NCBI RefSeq assembly: GCF_042665255.1
Contig: NZ_JBHTCD010000003.1
DNA length: 64,000 bases
Source of the DNA: Insolitispirillum peregrinum
Lineage (GTDB): Bacteria > Pseudomonadota > Alphaproteobacteria > Rhodospirillales > Rhodospirillaceae
Reading direction: 5' to 3' (one strand)
Positions 25,008 through 33,471 of this stretch are shown piece by piece. Numbering within the stretch: position 1 is the first letter of the stretch; each line of letters starts with the position of its first letter. Both the position numbers and the translations under genes were made by a program. Below the pieces are notes generated by a model that saw only the letters and a list, made by a program, of their open reading frames with translations, had not been told where the DNA came from and searched no databases.

Positions 25008-25727
25008 TTAAAGGCGAATGTGGAGGGGTATGGCAACCTCCAGTCGCTCGGGCGTGACCGAACAGGTATAACACAGGGCCTCGACACCGACCGCCAGCGC
25101 GTCACGCAAGGCAGCGGCATAGGTGGGGTCGATGTCCTCGGCCACCGCAAAGCGGCCGAGACCGGCGGCGCTGCGCTGGACCATGTACAGCATCACTGCC
25201 CGCTTGCCAGCCCGCACCATGTCGCTCAGTTCGCCCAGATGCTTGGTGCCGCGTTCGGTCACCGCATCGGGGAACAGGGCCACCTGCTGGTTATCGCCGT
25301 CGGGGCGGAACAGGGTGGTGTTCTTGACCTCGACATAGCAATCGGGGCGGTCGGGGGCGGTCAGGAACACGTCAATGCGGCTGTTTTTGCCGTATTTGAC
25401 TTCCCGTTTCAGGGTGGCATAGCCCGCCAGCTCGGGGATCGCCCCGCTGAGGATCGCTTCAGCGGCCAGTGCGTTGGGATGGCTGGTGTTGATACCGACC
25501 AGTTCGTCGCCGACCCGCACCAGTTCCCAGGTGAATTTCAGCTTGCGCTCCGGGTTGTTGGCCGGGCTGAGCCAGACCTCGCTGCCGGGCGTGCAACAGC
25601 CGAGCATCGAGCCGGAGTTGGCGGTGTGGGCGGTCACCACCGAGCCATCGTCCAGCGTCACATCGGCGAGGAAGCGTTTGTAGCGCTTGATCAGGGTGCC
25701 CTTCAGCAGGGGAGCGGAAAAGTCCAT
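25008..25727 (-). CDS. sfsA: SfsA family protein (sugar fermentation stimulation)
   Basis: A 239-residue protein with an OB-fold N-terminal part (GTLIKRYKRFLADVTLDDG, AHTANSGSMLG) and a nuclease-like C-terminal part including RIDVFLTAPDRPDCYVEVK. E. coli SfsA was named for effects on maltose metabolism; the structure suggests nucleic-acid binding or a nuclease. GGAGG precedes the ATG by six bases. It sits just upstream of the tandem map genes, a neighbourhood often seen in alphaproteobacteria. Confidence 0.95.
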   Translation of the reverse strand: MDFSAPLLKGTLIKRYKRFLADVTLDDGSVVTAHTANSGSMLGCCTPGSEVWLSPANNPERKLKFTWELVRVGDELVGINTSHPNALAAEAILSGAIPELAGYATLKREVKYGKNSRIDVFLTAPDRPDCYVEVKNTTLFRPDGDNQQVALFPDAVTERGTKHLGELSDMVRAGKRAVMLYMVQRSAAGLGRFAVAEDIDPTYAAALRDALAVGVEALCYTCSVTPERLEVAIPLHIRL

Positions 25728-25741
25728 CCGACGGCCTCCGC

Positions 25742-26635
25742 TTACGAACTGCAGGACGGCGGTTGCGTACCCAGCACGTCGGCCAGACTGACGGTGGCGC
25801 TGCCCGGAGCCATGGGCTGCGGCTGGCTGTCATGCGGTGCCCACCCGGCCAGCCAGACAATCTGGAAGGTGGCAGGGACCCGGCCTTCGTCGTCAGCGTG
25901 GGTGTCGAGGTAGTTTTCCACTGCGGTCAGCAGGGTTTCGCGCCGGCTGAGGCCCTTGCGCCGTTCATGCACGGCGTTGGATTCCCCCATGCCGCGCAGG
26001 TCGTTCATCAGCTTTAAGGGGTGTTCATAGGTGACGGTGATGGTCTCGGTATCGACCACCGGCATCGAGAACCCGGCGCGGGACAGCAGGGCCCCGGCAT
26101 CGCGCACGTCAACGAACGGCGAGACGCGCGGGCTGAGGCCGCCTTCCAGCTCGATTTCGGCGGCGGCGAGGCTGTCGCGCAGTTCCTTCAGCGTCTCGCC
26201 TCCGAACAGGGCGGCGAGAAAGAAGCCATCGGGCTTCAGGGCGGCGCGGGCTTGCAGCAGGGCGCCGGGCAGGTCGTTGACCCAGTGCAGCGACAGGTTC
26301 GACACCACCAGATCGACGCTGTTCGGCGCAATCGGCAGGAACTCTTCATCGCAGACCACCGCCGCGCCGGGGGCCTGCGCCACCATCGCTTCGGACAGGT
26401 CGCAGGAGATCACCGTGCTGATGCCCTTGCGACCGGGCAGCAGGCGGGCGAGGTCGCCGCCGTGGCTGCCGAGGTCGAGGACCAGCGGGAAATCGCGCAA
26501 AACATCATCCACCCGCTCTGCCAGTCGTTCGGCGACCTCGGCAAACAGGAATCCGTAGTGATCCAGGCCGGGTGCGGCGCGGTCACGGTGACGGCGCACG
26601 GTGGCGCGGTCGAAAATCTTCATTACGTCAGACAT
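25742..26635 (-). CDS. NDUFAF5-like SAM-dependent methyltransferase family protein
   Basis: A 297-residue class I methyltransferase-fold protein: FDRATVRRHRDRAA at the N-terminus, LVLDLGSHGGDLARLL as SAM motif I (about 50-65), and VVSNLSLHWVNDLPGAL as the post-II segment. The later LRGMGESNA (near residue 219) is typical of the mitochondrial complex I factor NDUFAF5 and its alphaproteobacterial relatives. NDUFAF5 hydroxylates an arginine of a complex I subunit; a similar role here is inferred by homology. BioC is the main alternative. It heads the leftward sfsA-map-map-radC run and diverges from comF. Confidence 0.83.
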   Translation of the reverse strand: MSDVMKIFDRATVRRHRDRAAPGLDHYGFLFAEVAERLAERVDDVLRDFPLVLDLGSHGGDLARLLPGRKGISTVISCDLSEAMVAQAPGAAVVCDEEFLPIAPNSVDLVVSNLSLHWVNDLPGALLQARAALKPDGFFLAALFGGETLKELRDSLAAAEIELEGGLSPRVSPFVDVRDAGALLSRAGFSMPVVDTETITVTYEHPLKLMNDLRGMGESNAVHERRKGLSRRETLLTAVENYLDTHADDEGRVPATFQIVWLAGWAPHDSQPQPMAPGSATVSLADVLGTQPPSCSS

Positions 26636-26772
26636 GGGCTGATATATGGCACCGCAGGGTCAGGTTGGAAAGCCCTGTTGCGCTCAACGGGGCTGGCTTG
26701 CAGACTATCTCAGCTTTGCCCCGGGAAAAACCATCCGTAAATCAGGGGGCGCTGGAAAAGGGGACGCGAACC

Positions 26773-27528
26773 GTGCTGCCTGCCGTTGCCCGGCTGCTGT
26801 GTGATCTGGTGCTTCCCCCCCGTTGCGCGATGTGTGGCGTCGAGGTGTCCGGCGATGGAGGTCTGTGCCCTGCTTGCTTTGCGGGGGTGCGCTTTCTGGT
26901 CGACGGGCTGTGTGACCGCTGTGGCACGCTGTTGCCGACCGGTCAGCGTGCCGGGTGTTGCCCGACCTGTCTGGACCATCCGCCGCTGTACCACCGGGCG
27001 CGCAGCGTCTTTGTCTATGATCAGGATAGTCGCTCGCTGATCCTGCGCCTCAAGCATGGGGACCGGAGTGATCTGGCTCCCTTGCTGGCCCGCTGGCTGG
27101 CGCGCTGTGGGCGGGATTTGCTGGAAGACAGCGACCTGATTGTGCCTGTTCCACTGCATTGGCGGCGGCTGTTCCTGCGCCGCTATAATCAGGCCGCCCT
27201 GCTGGCCCGCCGGTTGGGGCCGGGGGTTTACCTGCCCGATCTGCTCTGTCGCACCCGCTGGACTCGCAGTCAGGGCGAGTTTGATCACCATCAGGGAGCC
27301 CGGACCCAGCGCCACGCCAACGTCAGGCAGGCCTTTGCGGTGCGGAAACCGCAAAGGCTGGCCGGGCGGCGGGTGCTGCTGGTTGATGACGTGTTGACCA
27401 CCGGGGCAACCGTTGAGGAATGCACGCGCTGCCTGCTGGATGCCGGGGCGCAGGCGGTCAGCGTCCTGACGGTGGCGCGTGCGCTGTTGCACCGTGACGG
27501 GAACAGGCCCCGAGGCGAGAGCCCGTGA
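26773..27528 (+). CDS. ComF-family phosphoribosyltransferase-like protein
   Basis: About 251 residues. The N-terminus has a zinc-ribbon set, CAMCGVEVSGDGGLCPACF then CDRCGTLLP and CCPTC. The C-terminal PRTase fold has RRYNQAALLARRL and the PRPP-binding VLLVDDVLTTGATVEE. ComF of naturally competent bacteria helps DNA uptake; in other bacteria the role is unclear. No ATG fits the N-terminus: the GTG at 26773 is preceded by GGGGA, and the frame is open back to 26572, so the start is uncertain. The stop abuts the convergent TetR gene. Confidence 0.88.
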   Translation: MLPAVARLLCDLVLPPRCAMCGVEVSGDGGLCPACFAGVRFLVDGLCDRCGTLLPTGQRAGCCPTCLDHPPLYHRARSVFVYDQDSRSLILRLKHGDRSDLAPLLARWLARCGRDLLEDSDLIVPVPLHWRRLFLRRYNQAALLARRLGPGVYLPDLLCRTRWTRSQGEFDHHQGARTQRHANVRQAFAVRKPQRLAGRRVLLVDDVLTTGATVEECTRCLLDAGAQAVSVLTVARALLHRDGNRPRGESP

Positions 27529-28134
27529 TCAACAGCCGGGGGCCTTGGCCGGTTGGACGGCGTTCAGGCGTTGAATGACAAAGGACTGGACGCTTTTGGC
27601 AAAGGCCTCGTCCAGTGGGGCATTCCCCATGATCAGACGGAAAAAGATCGGGCTGTAAATTTGTTCCGCCACCGCATCCTGTTCGGCTTCGCAGGTGATG
27701 CCGCACTGGGCGAGCAGAGTGTGCAGCGTGCAGCACCGCCGGGACAGGTAGGCCTCGGTGAACGACCTTGACACCGCCGGATCGTACTGCGCTTCGGCCA
27801 GCAGTTGGGCAACCATCCGCCCGCTGGGGCCGCGATAGGCCTCGACGACACGTTTGACCTGCTCGGCAATGATGCAGGCCGGGCTGCCGGTGGTGCCGTA
27901 ATCCAGCCGGGGCTGCAAGTCCTCGAAACAGGCATCAAGGACCAGTTCGTTCTTGGTTTTCCACCAGCGGTAAATGGTTGCCTTGCCGACGCCAGCCTCT
28001 TTGGCGATGGCCTCGATGGTCATGTCACGGAGATTTGAACGCTCAAACAGTTTACGAGTCGCCGCAAGAATGGCTTTAGTAGTCTCCTCGCAGCGGGGGC
28101 GTCCCTGAGTGCGACAGGGGGGTTCGTGGATCAC
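27529..28134 (-). CDS. TetR-family regulator
   Basis: A 201-residue regulator. The N-terminal HTH is ILAATRKLFERSNLRDMTIE then AIAKEAGVGKATIYRWWKTK (about 22-60). The C-terminal ligand domain has a TetR_C-type core (ARG-like VVEAYRGPSGRMVAQLLAEA) and a Cys-Cys pair near residue 134. It diverges from the cluster of three small exported-protein genes. A palindrome inside the candidate promoter of that cluster is a probable binding site, which would make the cluster its main target (inference). The stop codon directly follows that of comF. Confidence 0.9.
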   Translation of the reverse strand: MIHEPPCRTQGRPRCEETTKAILAATRKLFERSNLRDMTIEAIAKEAGVGKATIYRWWKTKNELVLDACFEDLQPRLDYGTTGSPACIIAEQVKRVVEAYRGPSGRMVAQLLAEAQYDPAVSRSFTEAYLSRRCCTLHTLLAQCGITCEAEQDAVAEQIYSPIFFRLIMGNAPLDEAFAKSVQSFVIQRLNAVQPAKAPGC

Positions 28135-28146
28135 GGTCTCCTCCTT

Positions 28147-28175
28147 TAGAGCATTGTGCCTGCGTGAGATCCAAC
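28147..28175 (+). repeat. Diverged remnant of the palindromic intergenic repeat
   Basis: AGAGCATTGTGCCTGCGT followed by GATCCAACG resembles the start of the repeat unit fused to the loop of its downstream hairpin at 45684-45721. The right arm is degenerate. Just beyond, CAGTGAGCGCAA and TTGCGTTCACTG (28205-28241) make an imperfect hairpin. Confidence 0.35.
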
Positions 28176-28354
28176 GAACACAGGTCTAATGCCTTGACGT
28201 GCTGCAGTGAGCGCAAAACCGGAAAAACCTTGCGTTCACTGCTTCGAACTCTGCGATGCCAGCGTACTGCCTTTGGGGGCTGAACGCCATCGCAGCACAT
28301 TAACCGAAAACGGGCTGGATCAGAGTATGGCACAGATGGCTTAGAAAAAATATA

Positions 28355-28383
28355 TTGAAACGGAACGTATCGTTTTGTAAATT
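28355..28383 (+). promoter_or_regulatory. Candidate promoter with overlapping TetR-type operator
   Basis: TTGAAA (28355-28360), 17 bases, TAAATT (28378-28383) form a sigma70-like promoter facing the triplicated genes. The palindrome AAACG-N8-CGTTT (28358-28375) lies exactly between the two hexamers, where a bound repressor would block polymerase. The TetR gene ends its coding start 220 bases away, divergently. Regulation is inferred from geometry. Confidence 0.55.
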
Positions 28384-28510
28384 AGCTTCATCAGCCGCTG
28401 ACGAGCCGACGCAACCAGCCAACAGCAAGCGCCCTCGTCGATCTGCGGCTCAACAAACTCCAGTGCTCCTGCTCTCTGACCTGCCGGAGCCTGATAAAGG
28501 ATTTCAGGAT

Positions 28511-28828
28511 ATGACCAAGTATAGCCGTCTTCTGTCCGCCGCCCTGCTGTCTGCCTCTCTGGCCGTTGTCGGTGCCTCTGCCGCTCAGGCCGCGAGTGCT
28601 GGTGATCACCAGCCCGATGACGGCCAGATGGGCTCGCCGCTGGTGGCGCACCGGGTGATCAGCACCAGCAATATCGCCAACGGCGTTGCCGTCACCTACA
28701 GCAAGGAGACTCTGCCGGTGGCAGCCATCGGCCCGCGTGATGCGAACGAACAGGCTCTGAATGCTGCCGATTATGGCCTGAAGGCGACCCGGACTGTTGC
28801 ACCGCAGTTGGCTGCAAACCCGAACTAA
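28511..28828 (+). CDS. Small exported protein, tandem copy 1 (105 residues)
   Basis: Family not recognised. The N-terminus MTKYSRLLSAALLSASLAVV is a signal peptide, with cleavage expected after AQA near residue 27. The mature protein of about 78 residues begins ASAGDHQPDDGQMGSPL and contains RVISTSNIANGV and LPVAAIGPRDANEQAL. It has no Cys, no membrane helix and few aromatics. The start is the ATG at 28511, with AAGGA nine bases upstream; an open frame to 28355 is ignored. It is the first gene behind the candidate TetR-controlled promoter. About 92% identical to copy 2, with differences concentrated in the last 15 residues. Confidence 0.8.
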   Translation: MTKYSRLLSAALLSASLAVVGASAAQAASAGDHQPDDGQMGSPLVAHRVISTSNIANGVAVTYSKETLPVAAIGPRDANEQALNAADYGLKATRTVAPQLAANPN

Positions 28829-28967
28829 GCCTGACGCAGAGTACCTGTTACCGATGGTGGGCTTTGTAAAGCCACCACACTCCCCCCCCAAGAAAGAAAT
28901 ATCGGTTCATTGCCCTGTCCATTGCGGAGGGGGAATGCACCCTCATGAAATGCAAGGACTTTCTACC

Positions 28968-29285
28968 ATGACCAAGTACAGCCGTCTTCTGTCCGCCGCC
29001 CTGCTGTCTGCCTCTCTGGCCGTTGTCGGTGCCTCTGCCTCTCAGGCCGCGAGTGCTGGTGATCACCAGCCCAATGATGGCCAGATGGGCTCGCCGCTGG
29101 TGGCGCACCGGGTGATCAGCACCAGCAATATCGCCAACGGCGTTGCAGTCACCTACAGCAAGGAGACTCTTCCGGTGGCGGCCATCGGCCCGCGTGATGC
29201 GAACGAACAGGCTCTGAATGCTGCCGATTATGGCCTGAAGGCTGCTCCGCAGGCTTCGCAGCAGTTGGCCGCCAACCCGAACTAA
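28968..29285 (+). CDS. Small exported protein, tandem copy 2 (105 residues)
   Basis: Nearly the same as copy 1: signal peptide ending ASQA, Asp36 changed to Asn, and the C-terminal stretch APQASQQLAANPN in place of TRTVAPQLAANPN. AAGGA precedes the ATG at nine bases. The leader is shared with copy 3 but not copy 1. It probably lies on one transcript with copies 1 and 3, although the hairpin in the spacer could reduce read-through. Confidence 0.8.
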   Translation: MTKYSRLLSAALLSASLAVVGASASQAASAGDHQPNDGQMGSPLVAHRVISTSNIANGVAVTYSKETLPVAAIGPRDANEQALNAADYGLKAAPQASQQLAANPN

Positions 29286-29423
29286 TTCTGGCGCTGAACT
29301 TCAGCGACCGATGGTGGGCTTTGTAAAGCCACCACACTCCCCCCCAAGAAAGAAATATCGGTTCATTGCCCTGTCCATTGCGGAGGGGGAATGCACCCTC
29401 ATGAAATGCAAGGACTTTCTACC

Positions 29424-29741
29424 ATGACCAAGTACAGCCGTTTCCTGTCCGCCGCCCTGCTGTCTGCCTCTCTGGCCGTTGTCGGTGCCTCTGCTTCTCA
29501 TGCCGCGAGTGCTGGTGATCACCAGCCCGATGATGGCAAGGCAGGTTCGCCGCTGGTCGCCTACCGCGTTATCAAAACCGTCAATACGCCCAGCGGGATG
29601 GACATCATCTACAGCAACGAGGCTCTGCCGGTGACCGCCATTGGCCCGCGTGATGTGAGCGAGCAGGCGATGACTGCCGCCGCCTATGGCCTGAAGCCAG
29701 CCCTGCCTGCTTCGCAGCAGCTGGCCGAAACCCCGAAGTAA
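29424..29741 (+). CDS. Small exported protein, tandem copy 3 (105 residues)
   Basis: The most diverged copy: signal peptide and ASAGDHQPDDG are kept, the middle is changed (RVIKTVNTPSGMDIIYSNEA), and AIGPRD is kept. Same length and same ribosome binding site as copy 2. Conservation of the export signal and of the GDHQP and AIGPRD blocks marks those as likely functional parts (inference). A perfect 21-bp hairpin follows. Confidence 0.8.
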   Translation: MTKYSRFLSAALLSASLAVVGASASHAASAGDHQPDDGKAGSPLVAYRVIKTVNTPSGMDIIYSNEALPVTAIGPRDVSEQAMTAAAYGLKPALPASQQLAETPK

Positions 29742-29774
29742 GCAGTCTTGCCGGGTATCCCGGAGGGTGATTGT

Positions 29775-29822
29775 GAAATGCAGTCAGGCAGCCATGCAAC
29801 GATGGCTGCCTGACTGCATTTC
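29775..29822 (+). terminator. Perfect 21-bp hairpin ending the triplicated cluster
   Basis: Bases 29775-29795 pair without mismatch with 29802-29822 around the six-base loop GCAACG. No T-run follows, so it may terminate weakly or protect the 3' end of the message. Confidence 0.6.
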
Positions 29823-29927
29823 AGGGTCATGTCTCTGGCGCATGACACTTTAATTTCCCCATAGGGCTTCCTGATCAGAAGCGTTATAAAAAAGATCGTT
29901 AGCAAAAACAAAACAGAGGATAGCGAT

Positions 29928-30182
29928 ATGGCTCATATCGAAATGTTCATGACCCCCACCTGCCCGTACTGCCAGCGGGCGCGCGCTTTGCTGGACCGCA
30001 AGGGCGTGGCCTATGAGATGATCAACGTTGCCGCCGAGCCGCAGTTGCGGGATGTGATGGAAAAGCGCGCCCGCCGTCATACCGTGCCGCAGATTTTCAT
30101 TGATGACCGCCATATCGGTGGCTGTGATGACCTGTATGCCCTTGACGCCGCTGGCGGCCTGGACCCGCTGTTGCAGGGCTGA
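29928..30182 (+). CDS. grxC: Glutaredoxin 3
   Basis: An 84-residue dithiol glutaredoxin reducing disulphides with glutathione. The active site CPYC (about 13-16) follows MFMTPT, with the cis-Pro loop TVPQIFID and GGCDDL later. AGAGGA precedes the ATG. The nitrilase-family gene starts five bases after its stop, a common alphaproteobacterial pairing, so they are likely one transcript. Confidence 0.95.
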   Translation: MAHIEMFMTPTCPYCQRARALLDRKGVAYEMINVAAEPQLRDVMEKRARRHTVPQIFIDDRHIGGCDDLYALDAAGGLDPLLQG

Positions 30183-30187
30183 TCATC

Positions 30188-31024
30188 ATGAGTGAACAGG
30201 CACGCGGCGGATTCCGCGCCGGAGTTCTGCAGGTCAACGCCCTGAATGACATGCAGGCCAATATTGATACCGCCCGTACGTTGGTCCGGCGTGCCTGTGA
30301 TCAGGGCGCGCAGATGCTGTTCATGCCCGAAAACGTGGCGATGATGGAATGGGGACGGACCAACATCATCGCCAGGGCTGCCCCCGAAGCCGATCATCCG
30401 GCGTTGGCGGCGTTCCGGCAGATGGCGGAAGAGCTGTCGGTCTGGCTGCATTGTGGCACGCTGGCGGTGCTGTTGCCCAATGGCATGGTGGCCAACCGGA
30501 CCTATGTGCTGGACAGCGATGGCGGGATTGCCGCCCGTTACGACAAGATCCACATGTTCGATGTTGATCTGGGTAATGGTGAAAGTTATCGCGAATCGGC
30601 CACGTTCCAGCCCGGTGAACAGGCGGTGGTGGTTGATCTGCCGTGGTGCCGGATGGGGCTGGCGGTGTGCTATGACATCCGCTTTCCGCACCTGTTCCGT
30701 ACTTTGGCTCAGGCGGGGGCGGATGTCCTGACCGCTCCGGCAGCTTTTACACGCCAGACCGGCGCGGCCCATTGGCACGTTCTGCAACGGGCGCGGGCGA
30801 TCGAGACCGGTTGCTGGATGATTTCCTCGGCCCAGACCGGCACTCACCTCAACAACCGCGAGACCTATGGTCATGCGCTGGTCGTTGCCCCATGGGGCGA
30901 AGTGATTGCCGATGCCGGAACCGGGGTTGGCGTGTCGGTGGTCGATATTGACCTGAATGCGGTTGATGTGGCGCGCGGCAAGGTGCCCAGCCTGCGCCAT
31001 GACCGGGCTTTCGGACAGCCCTGA
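30188..31024 (+). CDS. Nitrilase-superfamily carbon-nitrogen hydrolase (Nit1/deaminated-glutathione-amidase-like)
   Basis: A 278-residue amidase with the Glu-Lys-Cys triad: Glu in FMPENVAMME (about 44-53), Lys in YDKIHMFDVDL (about 118-128) and Cys in AVCYDIRFPHLFR (about 160). The IHMFDVDL run is typical of Nit1-type enzymes, which hydrolyse deaminated glutathione in repair metabolism. The glutaredoxin neighbour fits a glutathione theme. The exact substrate is inferred. Confidence 0.88.
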   Translation: MSEQARGGFRAGVLQVNALNDMQANIDTARTLVRRACDQGAQMLFMPENVAMMEWGRTNIIARAAPEADHPALAAFRQMAEELSVWLHCGTLAVLLPNGMVANRTYVLDSDGGIAARYDKIHMFDVDLGNGESYRESATFQPGEQAVVVDLPWCRMGLAVCYDIRFPHLFRTLAQAGADVLTAPAAFTRQTGAAHWHVLQRARAIETGCWMISSAQTGTHLNNRETYGHALVVAPWGEVIADAGTGVGVSVVDIDLNAVDVARGKVPSLRHDRAFGQP

Positions 31025-31049
31025 TTGGGGGCTGTCCTGTTCTGGCCGG

Positions 31050-33074
31050 TCAACGTGTCCGAACGCGGGCGATGAAGTGGCTGACTTCGCTGCGCAGGTG
31101 TTCAGCCTGTCGGGACAGTTCACGGGTGGCATCCAGCACCTGATGGGCGGCGTGGCCGGTTTCACCGGCGGCGTCTTCTACGCCGTCGATGTTGCTGGAG
31201 ACGGTTTGCGTCGCCTGTGATGCCTGTTCAACACTGCGGGCGATGGCGTGGGTGGCGTGGCTTTGCTCCTCGACCGTGTTGGCAATCGCTGCTGAAATGG
31301 CCGAGATGTGGCGGATGGTATCGACGATTCTTTCAATGGCGTGCACGGCTTCGCCCGTTGCATCCTGCACGTCGTGGATTTTCTGGCGAATTTCGTCGGT
31401 GGCACGGGCGGTTTGTGTCGCAAGCTGTTGCACGGCACTGGCGACAACCGCAAAGCCCTTGCCAGCGTCACCTGCCCGGGCGGCTTCGATGGTGGCATTC
31501 AGGGCCAGCAGGTTGGTCTGATTGGCGATATCGGAAATCAGGTCGACCACCTCACCGATGCGCTGGGTATTGACGGCCAGACCCTTCATGATCGTATCGG
31601 TCTGCTGAGCCTGTCCGACCGCCTGACGGGTGACGGTCGAGGCTTCTCCGGCCTGACGGGTGATTTCGCTGATCGAAGCCGTCAGTTCCTCGGTGGCCGA
31701 GGCCACGGTCTGGACGTTTTCCGAGGCATCGCCCGCCGCCGCGGCCACGGCGGTGGCCTGTCGGCTGGTCTGCTCGGCCACGGCAGACATCGCTTGTGCG
31801 GTTCCCTGCATTTCGGTCGAGGCCGCCGCCACCTGATTGACCACCCCTTGCACGCTGCTTTCAAATTCGTCAGCCAGTTGCATCATTGCCGCATGGCGTT
31901 GTTCTTCGGCCTGCCTTTTCAGCGCTTCCTGTTCGGCGGTCAGTCGTTCAACGGCTTGGGCATTGGTTTTGAACACCTGTACGGCCTGTGCCATTTCCCC
32001 CAGTTCATCGCGGCGATCCAGCGATGGCACGGTGATGTGGTGATTGCCATGGGCAAGGATTTCCATCGTGCTGGTCATGGCAAGAATGGGGTTGGCAAGC
32101 GACCGGGCCAGCAAAAAGCCGATGAGGGCGGTGATGGTCGCTGCGGCCAGTGTCAGCAACAGGGACAAGGTGCGCAGGGTGGTAATGGCGCTGAAGGCTT
32201 CCTCGGTGTCGATTTCAGCGATCACCGCCCAGCGATGTCCCATGATGGAAACCGGGGCATAGGCCGAGAGGACTTCGTTGCCGGTGTAATCTTTCAGGGT
32301 GAAGGTCCCCTTGTTCCCCTGCAACGCCTGACGGCTGCTTTCGGTGTCGATGCTGCCAAGGGTGGGGTTGCGGAAGCTGGCCAGCACCGAGTGGTTTTTC
32401 GGATCGAGCAGACTGTCCGACCGCATCAGTTTGTCCGGGCCGACCAGATAGGTTTCTCCGCTCTGCCCCATACCATCACGCTGTTGCATCAGGGTATTGA
32501 TGCTGTCGATGGACAGTTGCAGGCCGACGTACAGCTCGATTTGCCCGTTGTTCAGGATCGGGGCGGCGATAAAGGCCGCGGCATCGCCATTGGAGGGCGC
32601 ATAGCTGGCAAAGTCGCCCATGGCAACGGTCTTGCTGTCGCGGATCGAGCGAATGAGTGCGCCGAAATTGCTTTGGGCATAGGCACCGGAAATGATGTTG
32701 CTGTTGAGGTCTTTTTCTTTGGCAACCGTGTAGAAAATGGTTCCGTCCGGCTTGATCAGGAATAAATCGTAATATTTTTTGATTTTCACATAGTCTTTAA
32801 AGAATGCCTCATCATCCTGACTGATGGACTCTATGTCGTGGGCACCCAGGCGTTCTACCGCTTCACTCAGGGTTACGATGTCACCCTGACGTTCCTGAAA
32901 GAAGTGCTCAATCTGCTTTTCCTTGTTGGCCCGGACGGCAACCAGTTGCGCCAGAACTTGCGCTTCCATTTTGTTGCCAGATTCGCGGAGCATCAGGATC
33001 GATTGAATGGCCAGCGGGAGCAGGCTGACGAGCAGGAAGGCTGTGATCAGGCGGGGCTTCAGACGGAGGGTCAT
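31050..33074 (-). CDS. Methyl-accepting chemotaxis protein with periplasmic Cache-type sensor
   Basis: A 674-residue chemoreceptor. TM1 is about residues 10-30. A periplasmic domain of about 260 residues has Cache features (DYVKIKKYYDLFLIKPDGTI, and YVGLQLSIDSINTLM). TM2 is about 296-318, a HAMP domain follows, then a cytoplasmic signalling domain whose tip QTNLLALNATIEAARAGDAG is near residue 525. There is no CheR-tethering pentapeptide at the C-terminus. The ligand is not predictable. It converges on the nitrilase gene and stands apart from any che operon. Confidence 0.95.
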   Translation of the reverse strand: MTLRLKPRLITAFLLVSLLPLAIQSILMLRESGNKMEAQVLAQLVAVRANKEKQIEHFFQERQGDIVTLSEAVERLGAHDIESISQDDEAFFKDYVKIKKYYDLFLIKPDGTIFYTVAKEKDLNSNIISGAYAQSNFGALIRSIRDSKTVAMGDFASYAPSNGDAAAFIAAPILNNGQIELYVGLQLSIDSINTLMQQRDGMGQSGETYLVGPDKLMRSDSLLDPKNHSVLASFRNPTLGSIDTESSRQALQGNKGTFTLKDYTGNEVLSAYAPVSIMGHRWAVIAEIDTEEAFSAITTLRTLSLLLTLAAATITALIGFLLARSLANPILAMTSTMEILAHGNHHITVPSLDRRDELGEMAQAVQVFKTNAQAVERLTAEQEALKRQAEEQRHAAMMQLADEFESSVQGVVNQVAAASTEMQGTAQAMSAVAEQTSRQATAVAAAAGDASENVQTVASATEELTASISEITRQAGEASTVTRQAVGQAQQTDTIMKGLAVNTQRIGEVVDLISDIANQTNLLALNATIEAARAGDAGKGFAVVASAVQQLATQTARATDEIRQKIHDVQDATGEAVHAIERIVDTIRHISAISAAIANTVEEQSHATHAIARSVEQASQATQTVSSNIDGVEDAAGETGHAAHQVLDATRELSRQAEHLRSEVSHFIARVRTR

Positions 33075-33202
33075 CGGGGCCTCTTGTCAGTCAGAATGCT
33101 GGGGGTTCATGCGAGGAGTGCGAGCCACGGGGAGATCGCACTCTGGATGTGTACGATCAGGGGGTGCTCTCCTTTGATGGGGATTGCCACGGGGAGTTTT
33201 CA

Positions 33203-33331
33203 ATGTCGGCAGGGAAAAAGGAGCCTGTTCCGGGAGGCAGCACGGGTGGTGCTTCAGGAGGAGGAGGGGGTGATATTTTTAGTACGAACGTCTGTTTATC
33301 ATACTGGGAAGATGATGATGAATGGTTATAA
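33203..33331 (+). CDS. Candidate small Gly-rich peptide gene (42 residues)
   Basis: ATG at 33203 has GGGGAG six bases upstream. The product starts MSAGKKEPVPGGSTGGASGG, continues with a Gly run, and ends IFSTNVCLSYWEDDDEWL-stop. The layout, a charged N-terminus, a flexible Gly/Ser/Thr linker and a compact acidic, aromatic C-terminal segment with one Cys, resembles a small secreted or modified peptide precursor more than random DNA. No processing enzyme or transporter is adjacent. The frame is open upstream to 33149 but without a better start. Function unknown. Confidence 0.42.
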   Translation: MSAGKKEPVPGGSTGGASGGGGGDIFSTNVCLSYWEDDDEWL

Positions 33332-33427
33332 AGTCTATTCCATCAACTGTTGATTGCTTGTGTCTGGAGGGAATGGCGTACGGCCATAGAGCCGTTCGGC
33401 GACAGGGGCCAGCTTTTCCCGGGATGT

Positions 33428-33471
33428 GAAAAAAACAAAGCCTGCCTGACCTTGAGGGGGTCGGGCAGGCT
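33428..33471 (-). terminator. Terminator of the gamma-carbonic anhydrase/argC transcript
   Basis: AGCCTGCCTGAC (33439-33450) pairs with GTCGGGCAGGCT (33460-33471). Leftward the stem is followed by TTTGTTTTTTTC, a strong T-tract. Confidence 0.9.

Larger units (their letters stand above)
28511..29741 (+). repeat. Tandem array of three about 456-bp gene-containing units
   Basis: The start codons are 457 and 456 bases apart and all three genes are exactly 105 codons. The spacers ahead of copies 2 and 3 are nearly identical. Each has a bulged hairpin GGTGGGCTTT/AAAGCCACC (28856-28876 and 29313-29333), a C-run of seven or eight, and GGAGGGGGAATGCACCCTC before the AAGGA site. Copy 1 has a different leader. 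The array looks like serial duplication of gene plus leader. Confidence 0.9.
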
